A DNA stretch of 31,996 nt, taken from a virus. The DNA lies in the IMG/VR virus record IMGVR_UViG_3300028573_000042, positions 1 to 31,996 of that record; one strand, written 5' to 3'. Positions 16,447-23,884 of this stretch are shown in pieces. The notes under the pieces are model-generated. The model was not told the origin of the DNA. It saw only the letters and a list, made by a program, of their open reading frames with translations, and made no database searches. How positions within the stretch are numbered: the stretch's first letter is position 1; each line of letters opens with the position of its first letter. Position numbers and translations under genes: made by a program.

Positions 16447-17939
16447 TACGTTACCCCACCCTCAATAGGAGGCGGGGTCCCACCCGTACCGATGGGGGAC
16501 CAAGCTGTCGTGTTTGTAGATATAGGAACCCATTGCAACGCACCCTCGTAGCCATCGGTGGTAGCAACAGTGCTATCCGCCGTTACATAAGTATTATCAG
16601 CTGTGAGTGCGTCAGACTGGAAGTCGTTAACAGGACTCCAGACTGTCGTTGGCAACGGAGGAATAATACTCCAAGTCGTTGGAGAATTAAAGACTAATGA
16701 ACCACTTACCTGAATACCATGGGTATTTATGTCATAGGCCCGTCTAGGATTAGGCCAGTCAAAGTTGAATATCTTAGGAACAACAGGTGGTATATACGGA
16801 ATACCGCGCGTAGTAGTTCCAGATATCTGATAATCCTGCGGGTTAGCTTTGGCCCGTACCGGATTAGCCCAATCAGATTGTACAAATGGCGGCTTAAAGG
16901 GGGCTGGAGGAATACCAAGTATTAAGCTATTAGGTACAGGATCAGGCTGTAAGACTTTTACTTTTGGCTGCGGATTGCTAACCGTAGCAGATCTAAATAC
17001 CCGATTTGTTAATACCCCAGAGGCTAGTAAATTAGATATATTCTCTTGCTGAACATAATATCTAATCTTTACTGGCATCTGCCAATCAAGATTATTAAAC
17101 GGCTTAGTAACTACAGGCGGTGGAGGTATAACCCCCATCTGGAAGTATTGCGGCGTAGCCCGTGCCCGTAGCGGATTGGGCCAGTCGGTCTGATTGAAGG
17201 CTGTACGTGGTATGCCTTGGGTAGCATTGATCCCAGACTGGAAGTCTTGTGGAGTTGCCTTAGCCCTAGTAGGCGTTACCCAGTCAGTCTGCGCGAACGG
17301 CGGTACGGTTACACCAGACGGGATACCTAATATTAAACTATTAGGTACCGGGTCAACCTGAACATTTTTAATTTTAGGCTGAGGATTATTTACAACAAAA
17401 GTTCTAAATACTTGGTTCTGGTAAGTACCATTTCCTAAGCTATTAGGAAAAATATCGTTATTATTAAAATACTTAGGTCTATTGGGAGTAACCCAATCGG
17501 TCTGTATAAATGGCGCAGTAATAGCGCTAGGCGCAAGTATTAAATTATTAACTACCGTATCCGCTATAGCGACAGGCTTTCTAGCGTAGTAGGTAAAAAA
17601 TTCTTGTGGTGTGGCTGGGAACGGTGTACGCGGTATAGGCTGCCGAGCAGTTACTATTTGCGTATCTATTGTAGGTTGGCTTCTAGCCCTTAAAGGATTG
17701 GGCCAATCCGACTGTTTAAATGGTGCTGGCGGGGGAATGCCGCGAGTAGTGTATCCAGAGAGCTGAAAGTCCTGCGGAGCAGCTTTAGCCCTAGTGGGGG
17801 TTACCCAATCAGTCTGATTAAACGGCGCCGGAGGCGGTGGGATACCACGAGTAGTAACCCCCGAAAGCTGGAAATCTTGCGGGGTATACCGCCTAAGTTG
17901 TGGGTTATTAAAACCCGGCGCTGGTATATTATTACTCAT
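16446..17939 (-). CDS. 497-aa Phe/Asp-Trp repeat protein, unknown virion-associated function
   Basis: The protein is built from eight copies of a short unit F-x-[QNF]-x-DW-x-x-P-x-[RK], mostly followed by RAKAxPQDFQ and a TTRGIPPPPAP-like Pro-rich spacer. Spacing is irregular because some units carry longer inserts. Two inserts repeat each other: NPQPKIKNV...DPVPNSLILGIP and NPQPKVKVL...DPVPNSLILGIP. The C-terminal about 90 residues are different, with TTWSIIPPLP and two W-[VS]-P-[VI] segments. There is no signal peptide or membrane segment. It is the first gene after the only sizeable gap and hairpin, and it overlaps the tailspike gene by TAATG. From memory, similar DW-P repeat proteins occur in uncultured phages without a known role. 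A fibrous linker or a site for protein partners is possible. Confidence 0.7.
   Translation of the reverse strand: MSNNIPAPGFNNPQLRRYTPQDFQLSGVTTRGIPPPPAPFNQTDWVTPTRAKAAPQDFQLSGYTTRGIPPPAPFKQSDWPNPLRARSQPTIDTQIVTARQPIPRTPFPATPQEFFTYYARKPVAIADTVVNNLILAPSAITAPFIQTDWVTPNRPKYFNNNDIFPNSLGNGTYQNQVFRTFVVNNPQPKIKNVQVDPVPNSLILGIPSGVTVPPFAQTDWVTPTRAKATPQDFQSGINATQGIPRTAFNQTDWPNPLRARATPQYFQMGVIPPPPVVTKPFNNLDWQMPVKIRYYVQQENISNLLASGVLTNRVFRSATVSNPQPKVKVLQPDPVPNSLILGIPPAPFKPPFVQSDWANPVRAKANPQDYQISGTTTRGIPYIPPVVPKIFNFDWPNPRRAYDINTHGIQVSGSLVFNSPTTWSIIPPLPTTVWSPVNDFQSDALTADNTYVTADSTVATTDGYEGALQWVPISTNTTAWSPIGTGGTPPPIEGGVT
16740..17835 (-). repeat. Eight degenerate DW-P repeats encoded in the 497-aa gene
   Basis: Units centre near 17810, 17710, 17500, 17287, 17188, 17088, 16873 and 16758. 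In each, the coding strand reads Phe, two residues, Asp-Trp, two residues, Pro. The two longer inserts (about 17318-17420 and 16905-16995) are also copies of each other, so a larger block has been duplicated inside the array. The DNA has diverged more than the protein pattern, pointing to old duplications kept under selection. Confidence 0.8.
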
Positions 17940-18000
17940 GTCGGGTCCAGCACCCCGTGAGTACTAGAGGGCGAGTTTCCCCGCCCTCTAGTGTTTTTAA
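17940..18000. other. Only sizeable intergenic gap of the operon (61 bases)
   Basis: Apart from the hairpin, the gap holds the leader of the 497-aa gene, where GGA lies about 6 bases before the ATG at 17939. I looked for -35/-10 promoter pairs reading leftwards and saw none convincing. The gap separates the small virion protein from the repeat protein and the adhesin/lysis genes, so it may mark a change in transcript level. Confidence 0.5.
17963..17998 (+). terminator. Perfect 11-bp hairpin with T-run, terminator-like on the plus strand
   Basis: ACTAGAGGGCG (17963-17973) pairs perfectly with CGCCCTCTAGT (17982-17992) around an 8-base loop, followed by GTTTTT on the plus strand. Read that way it is a textbook intrinsic terminator. 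All genes run on the minus strand, however, where the same hairpin has no T-run after it. For the gene mRNA it is therefore more likely a 3'-end stabilising or processing hairpin after the 167-aa gene, or a partial terminator. On the plus strand it could stop antisense transcription. Confidence 0.7.
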
Positions 18001-18504
18001 TTAGACTACTTCGTACAGAACGTGAGAGCTGATCTGCCCGGTCGTACCACCAGTAAAAGCAGACAAGCTAGCCTCACCCAACGAAGCCGTATTACCCACT
18101 ACTGAAGGCTCTTCACCGGGACGAGCTACCCAACGAACGATACCGCCGTAAGCATTAAACGACAGATGCAGAAGATGCAACGTCGCTGACCGCTGCGGCT
18201 TAGTTGTCGCGGCAGTATTGCCAACAAGGGGTACGGTACCCGGCGCAGTATTCGAGGCGTCCGTGACAGCCGTGCGGCCACCACCTACGGTTCCCGTCAT
18301 AACTATGGAATCACGGGCAAAAACCATAATACTGGGCGAGCTGGTCGAAGCCGCTTCACCACCCATATAGATCTCGGCAAAGTTCAGACGCTGCGTCGAG
18401 TTACCACCCTGAAAGAACCCCAGATAAGTGGAGTCCACGAGGTTCGTGGTATCGGCCGTAGCAGTCGGGGTAACACTCGTGACGCTGAAAGAATAACGTG
18501 CCAT
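18001..18504 (-). CDS. 167-aa virion protein, possibly abundant
   Basis: I do not recognise a named family. The protein is Thr/Ser/Gly/Ala-rich and beta-like. A better-conserved-looking C-terminal half includes LHLLHLSFNAYGGIVRWVARPGEEP-type sequence (about 109-132) and ends ISSHVLYEVV. There is no signal peptide, membrane segment or catalytic motif. The ribosome site is excellent (AGGAGAG, about 4 bases before ATG), the gene abuts the zinc-protein stop (TAAATG), and a strong hairpin follows it. Together these suggest high expression, as for a decoration or minor structural protein. That role is inferred from context only. Confidence 0.7.
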   Translation of the reverse strand: MARYSFSVTSVTPTATADTTNLVDSTYLGFFQGGNSTQRLNFAEIYMGGEAASTSSPSIMVFARDSIVMTGTVGGGRTAVTDASNTAPGTVPLVGNTAATTKPQRSATLHLLHLSFNAYGGIVRWVARPGEEPSVVGNTASLGEASLSAFTGGTTGQISSHVLYEVV

Positions 18505-18819
18505 TTAACTCTCCTGTTTGGATAGTATTTCATCTACTACTTGATCGAAGGTTTTGCACGTAAGGGTCTTCGCTTTTACCGCCGCGCAATCATCACATAT
18601 TAGATGATCACAACCCCGACAATAAGAGCGCTCACGAGTTCTATTCGGGTTTAAAATTACCACTCTTTGACAATGTTTGCAAGTGAAACTTGGTGCTTCA
18701 AACAAACCTCTACCAGCCCCCATTGGTAAACCTGCCTGTACTATTAGTTCATCAGGTACAGGTGCTCCATGACGATGATCCATCATGAAATAGCCTTCTT
18801 GGTCGCGTAAAGTTTTCAT
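18505..18819 (-). CDS. 104-aa zinc-binding (treble-clef/RING-like) phage protein
   Basis: Cysteine pairs CKHC (47, 50), CRGC (67, 70) and CDDC (75, 78), plus Cys88, form a zinc-binding pattern able to hold one or two metal ions. The N-terminal 45 residues are polar and variable. The core CxxC...NPNRTRERSYCRGCDHLICDDC matches an unnamed small-protein family I recall among structural genes of environmental phages. I chose the ATG at 18819 (MKTLRD) over the one at 18825: it gives an ATGA overlap with the 250-aa gene, and an AGG lies 7 bases upstream. Possible roles are a virion neck protein stabilised by zinc or an assembly factor. Nothing shows ubiquitin-ligase activity. Confidence 0.75.
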   Translation of the reverse strand: MKTLRDQEGYFMMDHRHGAPVPDELIVQAGLPMGAGRGLFEAPSFTCKHCQRVVILNPNRTRERSYCRGCDHLICDDCAAVKAKTLTCKTFDQVVDEILSKQES

Positions 18820-19568
18820 AGACATACCTGAGACATTAGAGGGACCGAAGGAAGATAAGAATAAGGTATTCCAAGAGTGTAATAATGCCCAGTACTGCCA
18901 TTAACAGGGTCAGTAAAAGTAGAACTCCCGTTACTTTCTGGACCTATCTGCTGAGATTCTACTACCATTGACATATTAGTAGAAAAAACAGTGGACGCCG
19001 CCGAAATAATAGTGGTGCCTCCAGTTCCAGAAACTACGTTTGCAGGGGGAGTTTGGCCGCAAAAATTAAACCCTATCATTAAATAAGGCCCACTATTTAC
19101 AAAATAAGCCCCCGTATTAACTGATTTAATAGCATCTGTAGCTGTACCCGGAAAGGTATAAATTGCAGAGTAATTATAAGTAACCCCACTAATTTGAGAT
19201 ATACTATACACACCAACTGTATTAGCTATCTCTAAAATTATAATACCCGCGTTAGTAACTGCTGTAGTATAATTTACAGTTACAGTATTACTACCAGAAA
19301 CAACCCTGTCACTGTTTTGTACCATATAGTAGGGAGTCCCAGATGGATTAAGAGTAGTACCCCTTAAATTAGATATTTGGGAATAATTATTCCCCGAAGT
19401 ATCTGTAATATTATTAAACTTGTCAATTGCTACGCCATTGTCAAATACACCAAGAACTAATATAGAGCTACCCGCTTGGACAGAACTAGGAAATGTAGCT
19501 GATATACTAGATACTGCACTAGCACTAAAATTAGAAGCCAATTGAGCTACAACAGTGGGTAAACTCAT
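18816..19568 (-). CDS. 250-aa beta-sandwich adhesin-like virion protein
   Basis: After a short N-terminus, residues about 25-110 show a beta-sandwich pattern: SVQAGSSILVLGVFDNG, ITDTSGNNYSQI, PYYMVQNS and VSGSNTVTVNYTT. The same pattern (AGxxxLV, then TDxxGNxY) occurs in the neighbouring 790-aa protein, so this is probably a shorter relative made of one such domain plus a C-terminal half. There is no signal peptide or catalytic motif. The gene is AT-rich (23 of 60 bases G+C at 19141-19200), unlike the 790-aa gene. An AGGAT ribosome site lies 8 bases before the ATG. A tail appendage or receptor-binding role is inferred. Confidence 0.7.
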   Translation of the reverse strand: MSLPTVVAQLASNFSASAVSSISATFPSSVQAGSSILVLGVFDNGVAIDKFNNITDTSGNNYSQISNLRGTTLNPSGTPYYMVQNSDRVVSGSNTVTVNYTTAVTNAGIIILEIANTVGVYSISQISGVTYNYSAIYTFPGTATDAIKSVNTGAYFVNSGPYLMIGFNFCGQTPPANVVSGTGGTTIISAASTVFSTNMSMVVESQQIGPESNGSSTFTDPVNGSTGHYYTLGIPYSYLPSVPLMSQVCL

Positions 19569-19572
19569 AATC

Positions 19573-21945
19573 TTATCCTATCCATTGCTGGCCAATAGGA
19601 AGTGTAGCACTAGTAAAACTTATAAACCCGCCCGCCGTGCTGTTGGCTACACCGACCGGCGTGTTCTGAATCGTCCACGTCTGAGAGCCTGACGCGCTAT
19701 ACAGGTAGTACGCGAACGTGTCAGCGTTCTCGACTAGATCGAGATCGACCTCGCCCGTATAAGTACATAGGCCCCATACCGAGCCAACGGGCGCCAAGGT
19801 ATTGAGGCCGGGTCCCTGCCCGAGTTCTAGGTTGCAGATCGTGATGCCAGACGTGCTGATAGGCGAGGGGCTAGGCGATGCAGTGAAATGATCCGGGCAA
19901 ATGAACGTTGACACACTTGTCGCCGGCACCAGTACGGAGCCGCCGAACGTCGCGGACAGCTCGCACGTCGTAGAACTCAATCCGGCCGCGATCACGAAGT
20001 AAGGCGTACCGTTTGAATAGTTCGATGGCGTCGCGTCTTGGATATAGACCTTGTCCCCGGCCGCGAAGGATTGCGCCACCGTAGCCCATACCCCCGTCGA
20101 GGTATTCTGCGACGCGGACTGGAAATTGACTGTCTGATTGTTGGCGAGTGAACTGTCATAGGGAGACGCTAGCGCATTCGCAAGATCCAGAAACCTCCAC
20201 GAGAGTGTCGGGTCGCCACCGCCACCATTTACCCATATATCAATGTTTGGATTTGGTAACGTGTTTGTACAGTACCAGACCCCCGCACCAGCCGCCGATT
20301 GGGTATAAGCGTTACCGTCACTATCCGTTACAGTGGTTGCATTAAGGTTGGGATCGGTCGAAACGATCACGCGCAGATTACCTTGAGCGGTTACCTGTAG
20401 GCGATAAACTCCGGTCGCTGGGTAGGAGATCGTCGCGAAGTGGTGACGCGAGGCGAAGCGAATCGTCGACAGTGGCGGAGTGCCGGCTCCTGACGAGAGT
20501 TTCAGCGCTACCGCTAGGCTGTTCCAGTTATCCCCGGTCTCGTTGACCGAGACAATGGCGGGAGCGATTGCAGCGCTAGTTGCCTGCACGGTGCCAATTA
20601 CTGCCTTGGGCAGACTGGTATTCGCATTTGCATTCCAGCCGATATCAGCATTCAGGATCGTTTGATTCTGGCCGGGAAAAACGGCCGTCGTAAGATTGCT
20701 CGGGTTGTTATCCGACTTGATGAAGTATGACCAGACGAAGTTGCCACCGTTGGCATTGTTATTGCCCGGCGTGAAGCTTGGCACCGCTGTGCTGGTTGAT
20801 GGCGTTGCGCCATTACTCGACGTGCCGTTAGTGACGCTCGCAGTAGCGACACCATAAAGTTCGGTCACCACCATGTTGAATAGCTTCGACGGAACCGTAC
20901 AGGTGCCGGTCCCGGTGCCAGCGCCAGTCGCCGTAAACAGCGTCCCGACTACATAGCCAGCGGGCGCCCCGAAGCTGGCCCAGTTCGTATTCCCAAGCGT
21001 GGTGATAGTGTAGTTAGTACCATTGACCATCGCCGTCGCCGCAATGGGCGCATTGAGGTTCAGGGTGATGGAGTCCTGACCGCCCGCGATATTCTCTAAT
21101 ACATAGACGTAAGCATCATTGGCGCCGACACCTAGTTGCGAGCTAACCTTCTGGTTCAGGTTCCCATTGACCGCACTAACGAGACTCGTGATCGTCGTGC
21201 CTCCGTCGACCTCGAAGCCGACCACAAGGGTATTACCAGCACCGCTTGGAGCCGGCAGTGGGTACTTAAAATTGTTGCCGCCAATGTTCCTACCTGATGG
21301 ATTGCCCCCGCCACCAAGGTGCTGATAGATGTGCCCGATGCTAGTATTCGATGGAGCAAGGACCAATTCAAGAGAAAACGATACTGTGTTGCCGGCGCCC
21401 ACCACGTTGGCATTTGTGCTTGACCAACTAGATACACCACCATTCGTATCGTGCAACGCCGCCTGACTCGTGGCCACGATGGACGTGACGTTCGTCATGC
21501 CAGATGGGGCGACCGTCAGCGTCTGGGTCGCGTTGGAAGCCGCGACAAAGCCTATGATCCAGTCGTTGCCGCTGAAGTTATCCCCAAGCGTCAGAGCCGG
21601 GAAGTTGACCGTGGCCGTGGTCGAACTATTGCTCGCCGCAGCGCCGACCCGGATGGTATTATTGGCAGAAGGGCGATAAACCGCGCATATTAACTGACTT
21701 GCATTGGTCCATGTACCGCTAGGTGTAGATGTTCCCGTCGCATATCGGTAAGCAACACGCCCAGAAAGCGCAGTTGCAGTTGCGTTAGTCTTGGCTACAG
21801 GGCTGATCCAGCCAGCGGGCACGGTGACAGCGGTCGTGGCCCCGCTGTGCATTGCTCCCATGATGACAATATCACCAGCTTGGGTTGTTGGGACTGTTAG
21901 GGTTGTAGCACTAGCAGTCTGCGTACCTACCCGCGTAATACTCAT
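19573..21945 (-). CDS. 790-aa multi-domain beta-sandwich tail/adhesin protein, GC-rich
   Basis: The protein reads as tandem beta domains. Domain 1 (about 1-205) opens with TVPTTQAGDIVIMGAM. Domain 2 (about 225-310) has PSGAGNTLVVGFEV and ENIAGGQDSITLNLN. An insert (about 310-355) carries the NGTNYTITTLGNTNW and GTLFTATGAGTGTGTCTV pattern, which I recall as a mobile module in many phage tail proteins. A later domain has TVTDSDGNAYTQ, and a near-C-terminal module reads FAAGDKVYIQD...GTPYFVIAAG. The gene starts in the upstream stop (TAATG) with only a weak AAGAAG ribosome site. Its base composition (40 and 39 of 60 bases G+C at 19921-19980 and 20881-20940) is well above its neighbours. A cell-binding tail protein acquired by exchange is the best inference. 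Confidence 0.72.
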   Translation of the reverse strand: MSITRVGTQTASATTLTVPTTQAGDIVIMGAMHSGATTAVTVPAGWISPVAKTNATATALSGRVAYRYATGTSTPSGTWTNASQLICAVYRPSANNTIRVGAAASNSSTTATVNFPALTLGDNFSGNDWIIGFVAASNATQTLTVAPSGMTNVTSIVATSQAALHDTNGGVSSWSSTNANVVGAGNTVSFSLELVLAPSNTSIGHIYQHLGGGGNPSGRNIGGNNFKYPLPAPSGAGNTLVVGFEVDGGTTITSLVSAVNGNLNQKVSSQLGVGANDAYVYVLENIAGGQDSITLNLNAPIAATAMVNGTNYTITTLGNTNWASFGAPAGYVVGTLFTATGAGTGTGTCTVPSKLFNMVVTELYGVATASVTNGTSSNGATPSTSTAVPSFTPGNNNANGGNFVWSYFIKSDNNPSNLTTAVFPGQNQTILNADIGWNANANTSLPKAVIGTVQATSAAIAPAIVSVNETGDNWNSLAVALKLSSGAGTPPLSTIRFASRHHFATISYPATGVYRLQVTAQGNLRVIVSTDPNLNATTVTDSDGNAYTQSAAGAGVWYCTNTLPNPNIDIWVNGGGGDPTLSWRFLDLANALASPYDSSLANNQTVNFQSASQNTSTGVWATVAQSFAAGDKVYIQDATPSNYSNGTPYFVIAAGLSSTTCELSATFGGSVLVPATSVSTFICPDHFTASPSPSPISTSGITICNLELGQGPGLNTLAPVGSVWGLCTYTGEVDLDLVENADTFAYYLYSASGSQTWTIQNTPVGVANSTAGGFISFTSATLPIGQQWIG

Positions 21946-22388
21946 TACGTACTTCTTATAATAGCGTTATTTTGATTATTTGTAGGAAACGTAACAGTAA
22001 ATAAATTTTGGGGCGTAATGTTATTCCCAAAAGCTAATACACACACTGACCGATTGCCCTGACTAGAATTATAAATTAATGCTCCAGCCGTAGTAAAGCT
22101 TGCTGGATTCCAAATCACAGTCGCGAAATTCAAGTATGCTATACCACTAGTGGTAGTACCATACACCGCTGGACCTACTACAGCTAGTGCCTGACCCCCA
22201 GCTGCGTACCCAACACCTGTTATTTCATTTGTCGCAGAATACGCCGTTGTTGACGCATTTAGCGTTGCAGTGGAGTTATACAAAGCGATCTTGAATGTAT
22301 CCGGCGTCCGGTAAATGCTTCCAAACGCATGTACCCCACTATATAGTTCCAGTAAGAAACTATTAGTTTTCGTCTGAATAATAGCCAT
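21945..22388 (-). CDS. 147-aa conserved phage virion protein
   Basis: The layout is NSFLLELYSGVHAFG, DTFKIALYNSTATLN, AYSATNEITGVGYAAGG, a strand region, GALIYNSSQGN and VLAFGNNITPQNLFTVTFP. From memory, this order of blocks recurs in an unnamed family of small proteins near tail or adaptor genes of many phages. It is beta-rich and has no catalytic motif or membrane segment. It starts 1 base after the 225-aa gene stop and overlaps the 790-aa gene by TAATG, so the three are translated together. A tail-tip, fibre-attachment or neck role is possible; none is proved by the sequence. Confidence 0.72.
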   Translation of the reverse strand: MAIIQTKTNSFLLELYSGVHAFGSIYRTPDTFKIALYNSTATLNASTTAYSATNEITGVGYAAGGQALAVVGPAVYGTTTSGIAYLNFATVIWNPASFTTAGALIYNSSQGNRSVCVLAFGNNITPQNLFTVTFPTNNQNNAIIRST

Positions 22389-22389
22389 A

Positions 22390-23067
22390 TTAAGTCACTG
22401 GGACTTTGACTTGTCCCTCTCGATAAGCATCGCGACGATCTTTACCATCGCCCAGCTGTTTAAGTCTCTGCATACCCGACATGTAGTTTTTCTCATACAT
22501 TTCGAGTACGTCGGCTTCACCTTTCATAAAGATATACGCCTCTACTAGCGATCCATATAGCAACACTTCTGGGAAGTTATTGCCAAGCCACGAACTACCG
22601 GCAGTGACAATAGTCGTAGGGTAATAATAGTAATGAAGCTCTACAGGGTATCCAATATCCGGTGTTGGCCCTAGTATCAAAGTCTGATAATCAAACTGAG
22701 CATAATAATTAGGCGTAGCCTGCGCGGTCGGCGCTGGGTAAGCCTCACGAATATAGTTCACGTCTTTAGGCACAAGATATACATAAGCATTGGGCGACTG
22801 GGTTGTGTCGGTAATAGCTATCGAATAAGTCGCCAGCCAATCCGATGGAAGTAGCAAATACTGATTACCCGCGCTTAACGCAGCAACCTGATTCTTTCTA
22901 ATCGCTGGGATCTGGACCGTGTTATAGATTCTTTGTTCGGCTGTCTGAACAAACGTAGGAATATCCGCCAAAAAAGTAGTTTCTTGGTTATTACAATAGT
23001 CCTGAATTAACTGCCATAAATTATTAGGCGAATTAACTCCAGCAGTATAGGTCAGCGGAAACGCCAT
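22390..23067 (-). CDS. Head-tail adaptor / neck protein (225 aa)
   Basis: A helical N-terminus (LWQLIQDYCNN, FVQTAEQRIYNTVQIPAIRK) is followed by a small beta part (LLLPSDWLATYSIAI). A C-terminal helical region contains WLGNNFPEVLLYGSLVEAYI and FMKGEADVLEMYEKNY and ends in a basic tail. The helix-beta-helix plan and the position between capsid and tail genes fit the adaptor proteins that sit under the portal in short-tailed phages (P22 gp4 and T7 gp11 classes). From memory, the PSDWLA and LLYGSLVEAY blocks recur in this phage family. It is one of two candidate adaptors here, with the 247-aa protein at 23881; which one contacts the portal cannot be told. Confidence 0.75.
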   Translation of the reverse strand: MAFPLTYTAGVNSPNNLWQLIQDYCNNQETTFLADIPTFVQTAEQRIYNTVQIPAIRKNQVAALSAGNQYLLLPSDWLATYSIAITDTTQSPNAYVYLVPKDVNYIREAYPAPTAQATPNYYAQFDYQTLILGPTPDIGYPVELHYYYYPTTIVTAGSSWLGNNFPEVLLYGSLVEAYIFMKGEADVLEMYEKNYMSGMQRLKQLGDGKDRRDAYREGQVKVPVT

Positions 23068-23070
23068 TTA

Positions 23071-23361
23071 TCATTTCCGCGCCGCACGATCCCGCGCAAA
23101 AGTATCCCGTTCGCGCTCATCTACGAGGAACTTCTTGCCTTTTTCAGCAGCCCCCGTACCCTTCATCTCCATGCGTTCCTTCTTCTTAGTACCCGGAGTC
23201 AGCCGGTTATAGACCGTGATGTCATCATTATCTATGCCCGTCTGCGGGTAGCCAGAACCGGGATGCTGGTCGTTCTTAATAGGCTGCTTGTACTTCCCGA
23301 GCGGGCTTTCGTCAAACGAGAAATACTTAAACGGCCGTTCTACACGGTGCTTGTTACCCAT
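23071..23361 (-). CDS. 96-aa charged small phage protein
   Basis: I chose the ATG at 23361 (MGNKHRVERPF) because GAAGG lies about 10 bases upstream and it falls 1 base after the stop of the 36-aa gene; the longer frame to 23406 would run through that gene. The sequence is charged and Gly/Lys-rich (GTKKKERMEMKGTGAAEKGKKF) and ends in Asp/Arg-rich helix, with no cysteines or membrane segment. It looks largely unstructured and could bind nucleic acid or protein during assembly. I do not recognise a family, but the tight spacing between a 36-aa gene and an adaptor gene supports it as real. Confidence 0.68.
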   Translation of the reverse strand: MGNKHRVERPFKYFSFDESPLGKYKQPIKNDQHPGSGYPQTGIDNDDITVYNRLTPGTKKKERMEMKGTGAAEKGKKFLVDERERDTFARDRAARK

Positions 23362-23362
23362 T

Positions 23363-23473
23363 TTACTTACCCTTCTGGTTCTTAGCCCGAGCCAAATTAC
23401 GTCCATACTTCTTCATGGCTTCACTGGTCACACCATGGCCCTTCTTCATCTTCACTTCTTTCTTCGCTTTCAT
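23363..23473 (-). CDS. 36-aa Lys-rich small protein, easily missed
   Basis: ATG at 23473 opens a 36-codon frame ending in TAA at 23365-23363. The protein begins MKAKKEVKMKKGHG and ends NLARAKNQKGK, with about one third Lys or Arg. The ribosome site is strong: AGGAGAT lies about 5 bases before the ATG. The stop is followed after one base by the ATG of the 96-aa gene. The MKKGHG and SEAMKKYGRN segments echo the KKGG protein at 24844-25329 and small proteins I recall beside phage adaptor genes. A nucleic-acid or assembly-factor role is possible; no function is known to me. Confidence 0.7.
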   Translation of the reverse strand: MKAKKEVKMKKGHGVTSEAMKKYGRNLARAKNQKGK

Positions 23474-23482
23474 CTAAATCTC

Positions 23483-23884
23483 CTAACTCGCTGTAGCCGT
23501 TATATGGCCTATGGAAGTCACTGTAACCAAGGCATTCGGAATATTTAGTTCAGTACTAGGTTCATTATTTCCAACGAAATTAAATCCCCCGCCTACCGGG
23601 TTAAATCCCCATTGGCTCATCCTGCTACCCCCGGTACCATCATTACCATTCTCATAATAGCCAGCTTGGTCTGGTCTAGGATTCCTGACCCCGTAGTTAT
23701 CTTCAACAGGATACATGCCAAGCTGTAACTGCGGATGATCAGGATCATAACACTCTGGGCAAGCCATTATACCCGTAATTTTAGTTTTAATCACCAAGGC
23801 TCTTAGTTCAGTAAGCTTATACCGGAACCCACAAACATCGCATTCTGCGATGCTATTTTTGCCAGAACTATATTTACTACTCAT
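23483..23884 (-). CDS. 133-aa zinc-ribbon phage protein
   Basis: Cys15/Cys18 (ECDVCGFRYKL) and Cys42/Cys45 (ACPECYDPDHPQ) make a classic zinc ribbon, followed by a polar segment with VRNPRPDQAG and a C-terminal Gly/Asn-rich tail that ends in short strands. The CGFRYKLxxLR and CxxCxDPxHPQ blocks recur, as I recall, in an unnamed family coded beside neck and adaptor genes of environmental phages. The start overlaps the 247-aa adaptor gene stop by ATGA, so the two are translated together. It may be a zinc-stabilised neck protein. DNA binding is possible, but nothing in the sequence argues for it. Confidence 0.8.
   Translation of the reverse strand: MSSKYSSGKNSIAECDVCGFRYKLTELRALVIKTKITGIMACPECYDPDHPQLQLGMYPVEDNYGVRNPRPDQAGYYENGNDGTGGSRMSQWGFNPVGGGFNFVGNNEPSTELNIPNALVTVTSIGHITATAS

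Noticed and set aside
16740-17835. DW-P repeats as a tandem DNA satellite or CRISPR-like array
   Set aside because: The similarity is at protein level, spacing is irregular, and the reading frame is kept throughout, so these are protein repeats.
23071-23406. Longer start at 23406 for the 96-aa gene
   Set aside because: It would add 15 residues overlapping most of the 3' end of the 36-aa gene, with no ribosome site; the ATG at 23361 has one and is correctly spaced after that gene.
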